64,000 nucleotides of DNA from Pectobacterium aquaticum (GCF_003382565.3 NZ_CP086253.1:744001-808000), one strand, 5' to 3'. Counted from the first letter of the stretch, positions 1-8,336 are shown. Numbers and translations: made by a program. The notes: generated by a model from the sequence alone, not told the origin.

Positions 1-1343
1 TAAAAGGCTGAGAGCGATGGCGCTGCGTTTTCCGAGCGCTTTTCGAGAATAACGGCAGCATGGTTAATTTGCGGCAGCGCCTGTAGGTGCGTTTCTATTT
101 CCGCCAGCTCAATACGGTGTCCGCGCAATTTAACCTGGCTGTCTATTCGGCCAATGAACTCCAGCACGCCATCGACGCGCTGCTTAACCCAGTCGCCGGT
201 TTTATACATTTTCTGCCCGGTCTGATGGCTAAACGGGTCATCAACAAATCGCTCCTGCGTCAGTTTTTCTGCATGCAGATAGCCTTTTGCCAGAATATCC
301 CCTGCCAGATAAAGTTCACCGCTTTCCCCCACATCGACAGGCTGTTGCGCCTCATCTAATACATAAGCGGCGGCATGGGGGATGGGTTTGCCAATCGGGG
401 CAATTTTTTCTTCTGCTCCCGGCTGGCAGAGCCAATGACAGGCAAAGATTGTTGCCTCGGTCGGGCCGTAGAGATTGTGGATCTTTCCCGGATATTGCAG
501 GGAAAGATCGTTGACCAGCGTTTGATCGAGCGCCTCGCCGCCAGAAAAGATATGGCATAGAGAGGTGCAGCGGGATAGCACTTCCGCATCCACAATGACG
601 CGCAGTGCTGTCGGTACGAACTGTGCGACCGTGACCTGATGACGGTGCATAAATTCAGCCAGCAGCTGCGGATCGTACTTGGCATCCTCGGTAATGACCG
701 CACAGCTTGCGCCAGCGATCAGCGGCCAGAAAATTTCCCACACTGAGACATCAAAGCTGAACGTGGACTGGTTAAGGACCACATCGTCGTGCTGTAGCAC
801 GAAGGCGCTTTGCATCCACGCCAGATAATTGACCACCGTCCTGTGACTGACCATGACGCCCTTTGGCGTTCCGGTGGAGCCGGAGGTGTACATCACATAA
901 CAAAGCTGTTCTTCACTGACTGAGGGAAGCGTGTGAGTAGCCTGAACGCTCAGATCGATCTGATTGATGTCAACGATCTCACGATGGCTCGGTGCCAGCG
1001 TAAGCGCGTGGGCATTGTCGGTAATAACCAGACGCGCATCGGCATGATTGACCATGTAATCCAGACGCTCGTGCGGATAGTAAGGATCAAGCGGTAAATA
1101 GCACGCACCGGTTTTCAATACGCCGAGCAGGCTGACGATCAGATTCGGGCTTTTATGCAAATAAATACCGACAACATCCTTCGGCTTTACGCCCCGCTGC
1201 AATAGATCGCTCGCCATGGCGTTTGCCTGCTGATCCAATTGCCGGTAGGTCAACGTTTCTGTATCGCTTCTCAGGGCGATGGCGTCCGGCGTCTGATGCC
1301 GCTGCTGTTCAAATAAGGTGTGGAGCACTCTTGCCGATGCCAT
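1..1343 (-). CDS. NRPS adenylation domain, 3' part beyond the window
   Basis: Reading the minus strand from an ATG at 1343 gives an open frame to the window edge, about 447 residues, all one amino-acid adenylation domain. It would activate an amino acid as the acyl-adenylate for loading onto a carrier domain. Visible motifs are TSGSTGTPKG (residues 153-162), FSFDVSVWEIF (about 196-206) with the Asp that normally binds the alpha-amino group, GGEAL, YGPTEAT, YKTGD and GRIDSQVKLRGHRIE. By-eye alignment of the specificity pocket reads roughly D-V-W-Q-I-S-L-I-F, nearest in my memory to serine codes but differing at two positions, so the substrate is uncertain. Carrier, condensation or thioesterase domains would lie past position 1. 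It follows the DUF2589-type gene on the same strand by about 100 bp and is probably co-transcribed with it. Confidence 0.93.
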   Translation of the reverse strand, partial: MASARVLHTLFEQQRHQTPDAIALRSDTETLTYRQLDQQANAMASDLLQRGVKPKDVVGIYLHKSPNLIVSLLGVLKTGACYLPLDPYYPHERLDYMVNHADARLVITDNAHALTLAPSHREIVDINQIDLSVQATHTLPSVSEEQLCYVMYTSGSTGTPKGVMVSHRTVVNYLAWMQSAFVLQHDDVVLNQSTFSFDVSVWEIFWPLIAGASCAVITEDAKYDPQLLAEFMHRHQVTVAQFVPTALRVIVDAEVLSRCTSLCHIFSGGEALDQTLVNDLSLQYPGKIHNLYGPTEATIFACHWLCQPGAEEKIAPIGKPIPHAAAYVLDEAQQPVDVGESGELYLAGDILAKGYLHAEKLTQERFVDDPFSHQTGQKMYKTGDWVKQRVDGVLEFIGRIDSQVKLRGHRIELAEIETHLQALPQINHAAVILEKRSENAAPSLSAF

Positions 1344-1444
1344 GATCTGATCCTCTGGTGATGCCAGGGGTCACGCCGGGCATCCTTTTACGCGTTATGC
1401 AGGTACGGCACACATGCACTATGCCGCTGAATAATGTGCTTTGA

Positions 1445-2074
1445 TTATGATGACGCTTCTTGTTGCTCCGCAGGTGCTGGTGGTGCGGCGTTTTCCGCTA
1501 CCTGCGGTGCGCTTTTCTCTGCGGGAATACTGGGTCTGATTGCGGCATCGGTCAGAAAATCGATGACGCGCATGAGCGCTTCGGGCGTGGGTTGACGTTT
1601 TACCTGCGTGTGAATGCTGTACTTGGCGCGTGTGTCCGTCGCACGGGTCTGCGCTGACTTGTGTGATACCCGACCGGCCATTTTGACTTTGAATGGCCCC
1701 CATCCCAGTGACGCCGCCAGATTGCCGTCTTCTCCGGTATCATCGGATGAAGATTCACTCTGTGTGACTTCAAGTTCGAAATCGATCGTCCCTTCTTCAA
1801 TAGAAATAATCGGATGGGTAATCGCGGCAATGAGCGGTATGTGCATCGTTTTTGTCACGGCACCTTTTGCGACTCCGCTTTCGTCAATAAGCGTTTCGTC
1901 GTAGTCGAATTGGATAGCGACAGCTTTATTATTCTGAATGCAGACGGATAATAGAAAATCCGTATAGGCTTTGCTGGCTTGAACCTGTGCGTTAATCATT
2001 GCCTGTAATGGCCCGCTAATCATATTTTCCAGCGGTAGCGCATTAATAACAGAACCGATAAATTGTGAATCCAT
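1445..2074 (-). CDS. DUF2589-type protein A
   Basis: This 209-residue protein has no known biochemical function. The start is the ATG at 2074, behind GGAGG with 5-nt spacing; the frame extends 4 codons upstream only through a TTG. Residues about 5-110 fit the DUF2589 pattern as I remember it: a helical N-terminus (FIGSVINALPLENMISGPLQ, then AQ..ASKAYTDFL), a beta-rich middle, an IPLIAAITHPIISIEEGTID stretch and a FELEVTQSE strand. An acidic loop follows, then a second beta region and a Pro/Ala-rich tail. There is no signal peptide or membrane segment, so it is probably cytoplasmic. It precedes the NRPS adenylation gene on the same strand and is divergent from the second NRPS gene. A second family member lies at 6687-7277. 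Family call moderately sure; role unknown. Confidence 0.8.
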   Translation of the reverse strand: MDSQFIGSVINALPLENMISGPLQAMINAQVQASKAYTDFLLSVCIQNNKAVAIQFDYDETLIDESGVAKGAVTKTMHIPLIAAITHPIISIEEGTIDFELEVTQSESSSDDTGEDGNLAASLGWGPFKVKMAGRVSHKSAQTRATDTRAKYSIHTQVKRQPTPEALMRVIDFLTDAAIRPSIPAEKSAPQVAENAAPPAPAEQQEASS

Positions 2075-2401
2075 CGGAGCCTCCAATTATCTGCGGATAG
2101 GGTGTGATGCACTGTCAATAAAAATAGCAAAGGGAAGGGAAAATAATACCCGTCAGGGTACGGGGAGACTTTCGCATTCTGGCGTAGTCCTTTTGGTATA
2201 TAGGCAATAATGTCTTTTATTTGTTAAACCCATACTCAGGCATGCGCGTTATTTTATGTGTCTTTCCTGGTATTAGCATGACGAACCCATCATTACGTGT
2301 TTTCATTTTTATAGCATTAATTTTTCATCGCGTGAGATACCGGAAGTCGCGTTAGAACCATTCCCGAAAAAAGCATCCTTTTACAATATGGAAGGAAAAT
2401 G
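2075..2401. other. Divergent intergenic region between DUF2589 A and the NRPS gene
   Basis: 327 bp with no credible gene. It is AT-rich toward the NRPS start and must hold the promoters for both divergent units. I could not pick a convincing -35/-10 pair or a clear operator by eye. Confidence 0.5.
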
Positions 2402-5400
2402 ATGAAGAATAGAAAAACGGTCTTTGAAATTATCTCTGAATGGTCACTGAAAAGTCCCGATAAGACGGCGGTGGAATTTAATGGCGACAGGTTGAATTAT
2501 CAACAACTAGAGTCTCAGTCGCGCCGTTTGGCCGATTATTTATTATTACATTATCCAGATAATAAACGGGGAAGAATCGCCGTTTATCTGGAACCTGGTG
2601 TGATGATGCCTGTGGTCTTGCTGGCTATTTTAAAAGCAGGACATACCTATGTTCCGCTCTCGCATTTTCATCCGTCAGAAAGAATTATGCAGATCCTTGA
2701 TGATTCTTCGACATTTTTATTTATTTCCACGCGAGCGATGTTAAATAAAACGGCCATCGATAAGGTTTTCCCCTCCACGATTGTATTAGAGGATATCCAT
2801 TATTCTGCTGAGCCTGTGGCGACGCTTCCACCCGTTTGCGAAAACGATCTGGCTTATATTCTCTATACCTCCGGTTCTACAGGGAAACCAAAAGGGGTGG
2901 CCATTGAACACCGGAACCTGAGTTATTATCTGAACGGGTTTAATGAGGACGTGTGGCCAGAGACCCGTGCGACGCTTCCTCTGACATCGACACTCAGCTT
3001 TGCTGCTGCCGTGACACAGCTTTATGCGCCTTTATTGCGCGGCGACACGCTGTTTATTTTGCCTGCCGACAGCTTGAATGAGCCGGAGGTGTTATTACGC
3101 TGGCATCAACAGCATCCCGACGGTGCCATTTATTGCGTGCCGACCGTTTGGGATGAGCTGCTGCGCTATCAGGCATCCTCTTCTCACGCGTGGGCATTAC
3201 CTAAAACGGTCTTTCTCTCCGGCGAGCCCGTCTCTTTTGATTTAAAAGAGCGTACGTTCCAACAGATTCCTGATGTCAGGCTCTTTAATCTGTATGGCCC
3301 GACGGAAACGACGGCCAACTGCTCATTTGCTGAATTAAAGCTGGGAAAAAGTGTGACGCTCGGTAAGGCACTGCGTGGCAGCGAAATTATGATCGTGGAT
3401 GAGAACCTGTGTCCCGTGGCTGAAGGGCAAGAAGGGGAAATTTGCGCGTTCGGTGAAGGCGTCGCCCGTGGCTATATTAACCGCGACGAATTAACACAGC
3501 AGCGTTTCTTCACCCATGTTCGAGCCGATAAACGCTCTTGGGGGCACCGCACTGGCGATCTAGGGAAAATGACGCCAGAAGGGGAAATCCTGTATCTGGG
3601 ACGTATCGATCGCCAGATTAAGATTAATGGCATTCGTATCGAGCCTGAAGAAGTCGAAATTGTGTTACGTCAGCATGGCGATATCGACAAGGCGCTGGTG
3701 CGGCCGATTCAGGAAAACGGGCGTCAGCGTCTGGTGGCCTATCTGGTGAGCCGTAACCCGTCGCTTGCCACGAACGATCTGCGCCGCTTCTTGCAGGATA
3801 AACTGCCGCGAGCGATGCATCCGTCTCACTTTATTATGCTGGAAACCCTGCCCAAATTGCCTAACGGGAAATTGGATGTGAGCCGGCTTCCAGAGCCTTG
3901 TCCGCAGCGCCCTGAGTTGGGATATCCTGTTAAAGCCGCAGGTAACGAGCTGGAACAGGAACTGATCGATATCTGGCAAGAGGTGCTTGGCTTTCGTGAA
4001 CTCGGCGCCAACGATAACTTTTTCGATTTAGGGGGCGATTCGCTTCAGGCGATGAAAGCCCGGCTACTGATTAGAAAACGGCTGTTTAGTGACATTGATT
4101 ACCCGTTATTTTTCAACAACGCGACGCCCCATCTGCTGGCTTTCATCGTCCCTTACTATGTGAACGATGACGAGCCTACGTCTGACGAGAACAACGCGGA
4201 TATCGAGGCACTCGCACCTTCATCGCAGCAGCGTTATTTTCTGACGCTGGACCAGCTCAGCTCGGAGCCGTCGGCCTATCAATTGGCTTTCCGTTTGACG
4301 ATAAAGGGCCCACTGGATGAGTCTGCTGTGGAGTGGAGCATTCGGCGTATTCTGGAAGGTAATCCGGTGTTACGAACCCGCTTCGATCTGGATCGTTTAC
4401 AGTGCCTTGAGGGTGATTATCCGATCGAGGCGATCCCGATTGAACGCCTGACGGCGTTCTCTCCTGATGGGGGAAAGAATACGCTGAGCGACCGACGGCT
4501 GCTGGAGCTGATCAGCACATCGGAAATGGATGTAGAACACTCGCCGCTCATCTGTTTTCATCTGATTTCGCTGACAACACAACGGCATATTCTGCTGGGA
4601 CGTGTACACCATACGGTATTCGACCATGACGCGATTGGTTTGTTCTTCCATCAGTTTGTTGATTACGTCCGTGCGTATAGCGCTGGCGATCGCAGCTATC
4701 GAATAGGCAGTGAAGAGCGCTATTTGCGCTATCGGCAGCAGCAACGGCGCACCAAAGATCAATGCCATCCGAGAGAGCGTCAGTTCTGGCTGGATAAGAT
4801 GGAGGATTACCTGGCTGCAGGAGCCGATGCGACGGCATTCCCGCTCAGTGACAGCCAGGACGGAGAAAATTATTGGTGCATGTTGTCAGATACGCTGACG
4901 CAGGCGATAAAGCACTATGCCCAACAGCATCGCACGACGCCGTTTGTTTGCATGCTGACCGCTTTTACCCAACTGCTCAAAACGACAAACTATCGTCATG
5001 TTCCCATCGGTATTCCGGTGTCGAACCGTATGTTGACTGAAAACGCCACCACAATAGGCTGTTTCGTTAATATGGTGGCTTACTACGATGATTCGCCGGC
5101 TCAGGAATCTTTTAGCACGCTTTTGGCACGTAGCCAGAATAAGATCCATGCGATTTTGGACAATCAGACGTTGCCCTATGATGTGTTAATGGCCGATGTC
5201 CGAGCTAAAGGATGGTCTGATAAGCTGCGTTTTCCTGTGAGTTTTAACTATCTGACGGCCATGCCGCCAGCCGTACAGATCAATGAAACTGCCTATCAGA
5301 TTACGGATATTGCTAATCATCAGGCTCGGCTGGATTTAACGCTCTCTGTTTATGACGATGAGGCTCTGGCGCTGTGTTTTAATTATCAGCAAGCGGCTTT

Positions 5401-5497
5401 TAAAGCGGGCGAGATTGCCACACTGTCCCATCAGTACCATCAAATTCTGCTGGATATCGTACAGCCAAATACGACTCTCTTGTGCAGTAACCTGTAG
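2402..5497 (+). CDS. NRPS, adenylation - carrier - condensation
   Basis: A 1031-residue synthetase with domains in the order A, PCP, C and no thioesterase. Positions below count from the ATG at 2399. A3 is TSGSTGKPKG (157-166) and the A10 lysine is in LPNGKLD (487-493). The carrier motif NFFDLGGDSLQAMK (540-553) has the phosphopantetheine Ser. The condensation domain runs from about 605 to the end with HHTVFDHD (737-744), so the usual Gly after the catalytic Asp is His. In the A4 region the sequence is SFAAAVTQLY, so the pocket Asp that holds the alpha-amino group is Ala. That is known for domains using keto/hydroxy or other unusual acids, hence an atypical substrate is possible. ATGs at 2399 and 2402 are both possible; 2402 is better spaced from AAGGA. 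Ending on a C domain, it must pass its chain to another protein or a free amine. Confidence 0.93.
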   Translation: MKNRKTVFEIISEWSLKSPDKTAVEFNGDRLNYQQLESQSRRLADYLLLHYPDNKRGRIAVYLEPGVMMPVVLLAILKAGHTYVPLSHFHPSERIMQILDDSSTFLFISTRAMLNKTAIDKVFPSTIVLEDIHYSAEPVATLPPVCENDLAYILYTSGSTGKPKGVAIEHRNLSYYLNGFNEDVWPETRATLPLTSTLSFAAAVTQLYAPLLRGDTLFILPADSLNEPEVLLRWHQQHPDGAIYCVPTVWDELLRYQASSSHAWALPKTVFLSGEPVSFDLKERTFQQIPDVRLFNLYGPTETTANCSFAELKLGKSVTLGKALRGSEIMIVDENLCPVAEGQEGEICAFGEGVARGYINRDELTQQRFFTHVRADKRSWGHRTGDLGKMTPEGEILYLGRIDRQIKINGIRIEPEEVEIVLRQHGDIDKALVRPIQENGRQRLVAYLVSRNPSLATNDLRRFLQDKLPRAMHPSHFIMLETLPKLPNGKLDVSRLPEPCPQRPELGYPVKAAGNELEQELIDIWQEVLGFRELGANDNFFDLGGDSLQAMKARLLIRKRLFSDIDYPLFFNNATPHLLAFIVPYYVNDDEPTSDENNADIEALAPSSQQRYFLTLDQLSSEPSAYQLAFRLTIKGPLDESAVEWSIRRILEGNPVLRTRFDLDRLQCLEGDYPIEAIPIERLTAFSPDGGKNTLSDRRLLELISTSEMDVEHSPLICFHLISLTTQRHILLGRVHHTVFDHDAIGLFFHQFVDYVRAYSAGDRSYRIGSEERYLRYRQQQRRTKDQCHPRERQFWLDKMEDYLAAGADATAFPLSDSQDGENYWCMLSDTLTQAIKHYAQQHRTTPFVCMLTAFTQLLKTTNYRHVPIGIPVSNRMLTENATTIGCFVNMVAYYDDSPAQESFSTLLARSQNKIHAILDNQTLPYDVLMADVRAKGWSDKLRFPVSFNYLTAMPPAVQINETAYQITDIANHQARLDLTLSVYDDEALALCFNYQQAAFKAGEIATLSHQYHQILLDIVQPNTTLLCSNL

Positions 5498-5505
5498 ATA
5501 ATGCT

Positions 5506-5538
5506 AACGAAGGTGTCCCGAATTGAGACACCTTCGTT
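5506..5538 (+). terminator. Hairpin after the NRPS gene
   Basis: AACGAAGGTGTC and its exact reverse complement GACACCTTCGTT form a 12-bp stem with a 9-nt loop, 9 bp after the NRPS stop. There is no U-run, so it may be a weak terminator or an mRNA 3'-end stabiliser. Confidence 0.6.
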
Positions 5539-5620
5539 GAGGAGACCCACATTGAGGCGTTGGTTTTATTGGCAATGTATTGTCTGGGTGGCTGAACACG
5601 TCAGGAAGAGGAAAGCAGTA

Positions 5621-5648
5621 GCAGTAAGGCAACGAGGTGCCTTACTGC
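5621..5648. repeat. Second perfect hairpin in the NRPS/holin interval
   Basis: GCAGTAAGGCA at 5621-5631 and TGCCTTACTGC at 5638-5648 are perfect 11-bp arms around a 6-nt loop. It lies between the convergent NRPS and holin-like genes, about 80 bp past the first hairpin. No T-run on either strand. It may serve either transcript. Confidence 0.6.
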
Positions 5649-5747
5649 CATATGGGCGACGTGCGATTGATTAAGAACGCTAGCCTTCAAGAACGCTTGC
5701 TCTAAAGAACGTTCTATCTTATAAAATTAACCTTTAAGAACAATCTC

Positions 5748-6179
5748 TTAATGGTCTGATGGGGTTTTGTCATTGGGTGTTTTTTTCTGGGCCTCATTAA
5801 TCAAATGAACGCCTTTTCTGGCCTGTTTTATTTCCGATGCGACATCCAGAATATCGTTATTTTCTCGATAGCTGAAAAAATTTGCCAGCAGCGTAACCAG
5901 ACCTACGCTAATCGCACCAACCAGATAGCCTAATCCTATTGCATTCTCCATTTTACTAATATTAACGTGCAGCAATTCGGCGATAATCCCTACCAGTGAG
6001 AAGGCAGCTGAAATGCTGATGATGATAATGATTAATGCGGCAATGAGTTTGTCGTAATTATTCAGTTTCTGCGGTCGCCAAAAAAAGGAAATACTGAGGC
6101 CACCGAATAATCCTGCAATTGATGCAATAATATCACTGATCAGAATGTCATAAATAATAGGGAATTGTGATGTATCCAT
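5748..6179 (-). CDS. Small three-helix membrane protein, holin-like
   Basis: 143 residues with three hydrophobic segments (about 13-34, 45-69 and 80-103) and a charged hydrophilic C-terminal tail rich in Lys. This is the size and architecture of a class I phage holin, which makes inner-membrane holes that let an endolysin reach the cell wall. I recognise no specific holin family, so the call rests on topology and on its place 53 bp downstream of a GH24 lysozyme on the same strand. No other phage genes are near. The start ATG at 6179 has only a weak upstream purine stretch. It could instead be an unrelated small membrane protein. Confidence 0.65.
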   Translation of the reverse strand: MDTSQFPIIYDILISDIIASIAGLFGGLSISFFWRPQKLNNYDKLIAALIIIIISISAAFSLVGIIAELLHVNISKMENAIGLGYLVGAISVGLVTLLANFFSYRENNDILDVASEIKQARKGVHLINEAQKKTPNDKTPSDH

Positions 6180-6232
6180 AATATATCCACGATAATTTTC
6201 TATGAAATAGCGTTTTTTACTTTTGTTGAATA

Positions 6233-6694
6233 TTAATTTGATGTGACGGATTGTAGGAAAAGTGCTTTCTCTGCTTCTCTACGGCGAAGGAGTCCTGCCA
6301 CGATTTGCTCACCATCTTTGTCCCAGCGTGGAAATTGATCGGCTGCGCCAGTATAGTCACCTTGGTTAAGCAGGCGTAATAATGTCGACGTCTTCAGGCT
6401 ATTGACTCCGAGATTGTAGGTAAATGACGTTAATGCACCAAATTGATTGTCGTTGAGATCAACGTTCACATAATGCTGAACACCCGTTTCCGCCGTTTTT
6501 AAGTCCTGCTGTAACAGAGAATCCGCTTCCTGGAGGGTAATTCCGTTATCAAAGTTTTCATTCGGCAGTATTAAATGTCCATATCCAATCGTCCATTTAC
6601 CCGCTGTGTCACGATACTTTGTTAATTTGAGACCTTCAAAACTCTTAATCAGAGAGAGACCAGCTTCATTGATCGTGCCTGGAATATTAGCCAT
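6233..6694 (-). CDS. Phage-type lysozyme (GH24 endolysin)
   Basis: 153 residues from the ATG at 6694; this start has GAGGA 8 nt upstream and matches where similarity to lysozymes begins. The frame stays open 18 codons further upstream but that part is basic and unrelated. It hydrolyses peptidoglycan glycan strands. The GH24 catalytic triad is visible in SFEGLKLTKYRDTAGKWTIG: E20, D29 and T35, followed by YGH. There is no signal peptide or signal-anchor, so export would need a holin, and a holin-like gene follows. The start overlaps the stop of the upstream DUF2589-type gene by 8 nt (ATGGCTAA), pointing to translational coupling. Length is normal for a T4/P22-type endolysin. Confidence 0.92.
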   Translation of the reverse strand: MANIPGTINEAGLSLIKSFEGLKLTKYRDTAGKWTIGYGHLILPNENFDNGITLQEADSLLQQDLKTAETGVQHYVNVDLNDNQFGALTSFTYNLGVNSLKTSTLLRLLNQGDYTGAADQFPRWDKDGEQIVAGLLRRREAEKALFLQSVTSN

Positions 6695-7277
6695 TGTTTT
6701 TTTCCTCTTGCGTAATTTTTGGGATAACGAGATTGGTGTATTCATCAATTAACCGCATGATGCTTTCTGGAGGATCCAGCGCAGTGAATTGCATTTCTAT
6801 ATCGACGTGCTGACTATTTCTGCCTTTTTTTTTGCCTGAAGGCGACATGCTGACGTGAAAATTAGTGATGTTATGATCGTCTAAAGATGAGGTGATTTTG
6901 TCCTGGCTGACCGCATCGGCTCTCACCGTCATTCGCACTTTCATTTTTTCCAGCATCAATCCCCTTGGGGTAGAAAGCGCAACCAGTGGCAGTTCGACGT
7001 GGTGCTGGGGATCGAGTTGAATCGCAACCGTCTTTGGGGTTAACACGCCATCAGCGTCACGTTCAAAAAAAGGCTCGAGAGTCTGTTTATATTGATGAGC
7101 GATAAATTGATTGGCGGCGGTGGCAGCATGCTGCATACCGCGAGCAATATCTGCTAGCGTCATTGCCTTTGATGACGTGATGCTATCGTTCCGTGTGGAA
7201 TGGGGGTTTTCTTTTTTGGTATTATTGTCATTTTCTGTTTTTTTATTTTTCCCCGTTATCCAGTTCTTTAATGACAT
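6687..7277 (-). CDS. DUF2589-type protein B
   Basis: 196 residues from an ATG at 7277 behind AGGAG with 6-nt spacing. A hydrophilic Lys/Asn/Ser-rich N-terminus of about 35 residues precedes a region resembling protein A: helix (MTLADIARGMQHAATAANQF), strands ending in VELPLVALSTPRGLMLEKMK, and later a DIEMQFTALDPPESIMRLID motif that parallels the C-terminal part of protein A. No signal peptide. It leads an apparent minus-strand operon DUF2589 B - lysozyme - holin-like, with the lysozyme start inside its last codons. Family assignment is by eye and weaker than for protein A; function unknown. The pairing with lysis genes suggests a job in wall passage or lysis control, but that is inference. 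Confidence 0.72.
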   Translation of the reverse strand: MSLKNWITGKNKKTENDNNTKKENPHSTRNDSITSSKAMTLADIARGMQHAATAANQFIAHQYKQTLEPFFERDADGVLTPKTVAIQLDPQHHVELPLVALSTPRGLMLEKMKVRMTVRADAVSQDKITSSLDDHNITNFHVSMSPSGKKKGRNSQHVDIEMQFTALDPPESIMRLIDEYTNLVIPKITQEEKNNG

Positions 7278-7721
7278 ACGCTCTCCTTATCTTATTTTTC
7301 AGACGACAAATATGAATTTCCTGGAGTGAAATAAATGATAATTTGAGAAAACGTTAACAGCTAATGAGGGAGGTGCGTATCAGCCATTATGTTATAGACA
7401 TAATGTAATCTGGCATAGGCTATTCACTCCCGATCTATATTTTCCAGTTTTAAAATTCTGCGATAAATGTTTTGTGTGTTTATGAAATCATTACGCCACC
7501 AGATCTTATTTTAAGATAATATTTCATTGCTAATGAGTATTCCTTTTTGGGGCGGTTGTCTGGAATTATCATGTCAGTATGCACGAATAAATATAGCCTG
7601 GTCTATAAGGTAAACGGCATATGCCAAATGGCGTGAAATCATTCTTTCAAGATAGGCTAAAACTTCTTAGAGGTACTTTTAAGCATGGCATTTTAAAATA
7701 AAGGTAAATGGAGGTTGCATA
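7278..7721. other. Long divergent intergenic region upstream of the regulator gene
   Basis: 444 bp, AT-rich, no credible gene. It separates the DUF2589 B operon (minus) from the LuxR-type gene (plus) and should carry both promoters. It contains the dyad at 7385-7405 and a palindromic GGCATATGCC at 7617-7626. Confidence 0.5.
7385..7405. promoter_or_regulatory. Inverted repeat, candidate operator
   Basis: CATTATG, a 7-nt spacer, then CATAATG: perfect 7-bp arms, about 110 bp upstream of the DUF2589 B start. Spacing and symmetry would suit a dimeric HTH regulator such as the adjacent LuxR-type protein. No direct proof. Confidence 0.4.
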
Positions 7722-8336
7722 GTGAATGTTGTTATTATTGATAAGTCCCCTGTGTTCATTCAGGGGTTATCTGTTGGGTTGAATGATTTTATGCGTGATG
7801 CCAATATTGTTGGTGTAAAGGAAATTGAAGATGTATGGCCTGTCCTTGAGGGAATGAACAATGCTTTTATTTTGCTAAATTGTAATAAAGAGAGTGGAGA
7901 GTACAGTTTTTTCCTTGAGTTACTGCATGAGAAATATATTAATGTCAGTGTTATTATTATGGTTGATACTATTGAAAGACATATTTTGAATAACTATCTG
8001 AAACACCATGTGATGGGCGTCATTCTTAAAACATCATCGGTTGATTCTATTGCTCAGGCATTAAAAACAGTGTCGATGGGTATGGTCTGTTTACCGGATG
8101 ATGGGGTGATCTATGAGGGGTGGAGTATCGATAATAGTGTAAAAGGCAAACTCAGCGAAAGGCAGCATGAAGTTCTGCAACTCATTGCGTCAGGCGCTTC
8201 CAATAAACAAATCAGTCGGACATTAAACATCAGCGCAGGAACGGTGAAGTCACATTTGGAGTCGATTTTCAGGCGGCTTAATGTGCGTAACCGCACGCAG
8301 GCAGCGATCGTGCTATTAGAAGAAGAACGAAGATAA
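7722..8336 (+). CDS. LuxR/NarL-type regulator with degenerate receiver
   Basis: 204 residues. The N-terminal receiver-like domain spans about 1-120 and the LuxR-type helix-turn-helix about 144-197 (LSERQHEVLQLIASGASNKQ, then ISAGTVKSHLESIFRRL). In the receiver the residue where phosphorylation normally occurs is Asn53 (FILLNCN), and the acidic pair near the N-terminus is reduced to Asp7; Lys103 (VILKTSS) is kept. It therefore probably works without phosphorylation, perhaps through ligand, partner or expression level. The start is GTG at 7722 behind GGAGG; a TAG lies directly upstream. It is divergent from the DUF2589 B-lysozyme-holin operon and is the only regulator in the accessory locus, so it is the likely controller (inference). 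Confidence 0.88.
   Translation: MNVVIIDKSPVFIQGLSVGLNDFMRDANIVGVKEIEDVWPVLEGMNNAFILLNCNKESGEYSFFLELLHEKYINVSVIIMVDTIERHILNNYLKHHVMGVILKTSSVDSIAQALKTVSMGMVCLPDDGVIYEGWSIDNSVKGKLSERQHEVLQLIASGASNKQISRTLNISAGTVKSHLESIFRRLNVRNRTQAAIVLLEEERR

Noticed and set aside
5748..7277. Remnant of a prophage
   Set aside because: Only the lysozyme and a holin-like gene look phage-like; no structural, replication or integrase genes nearby, and the genes are intact and coupled to a DUF2589-type gene.
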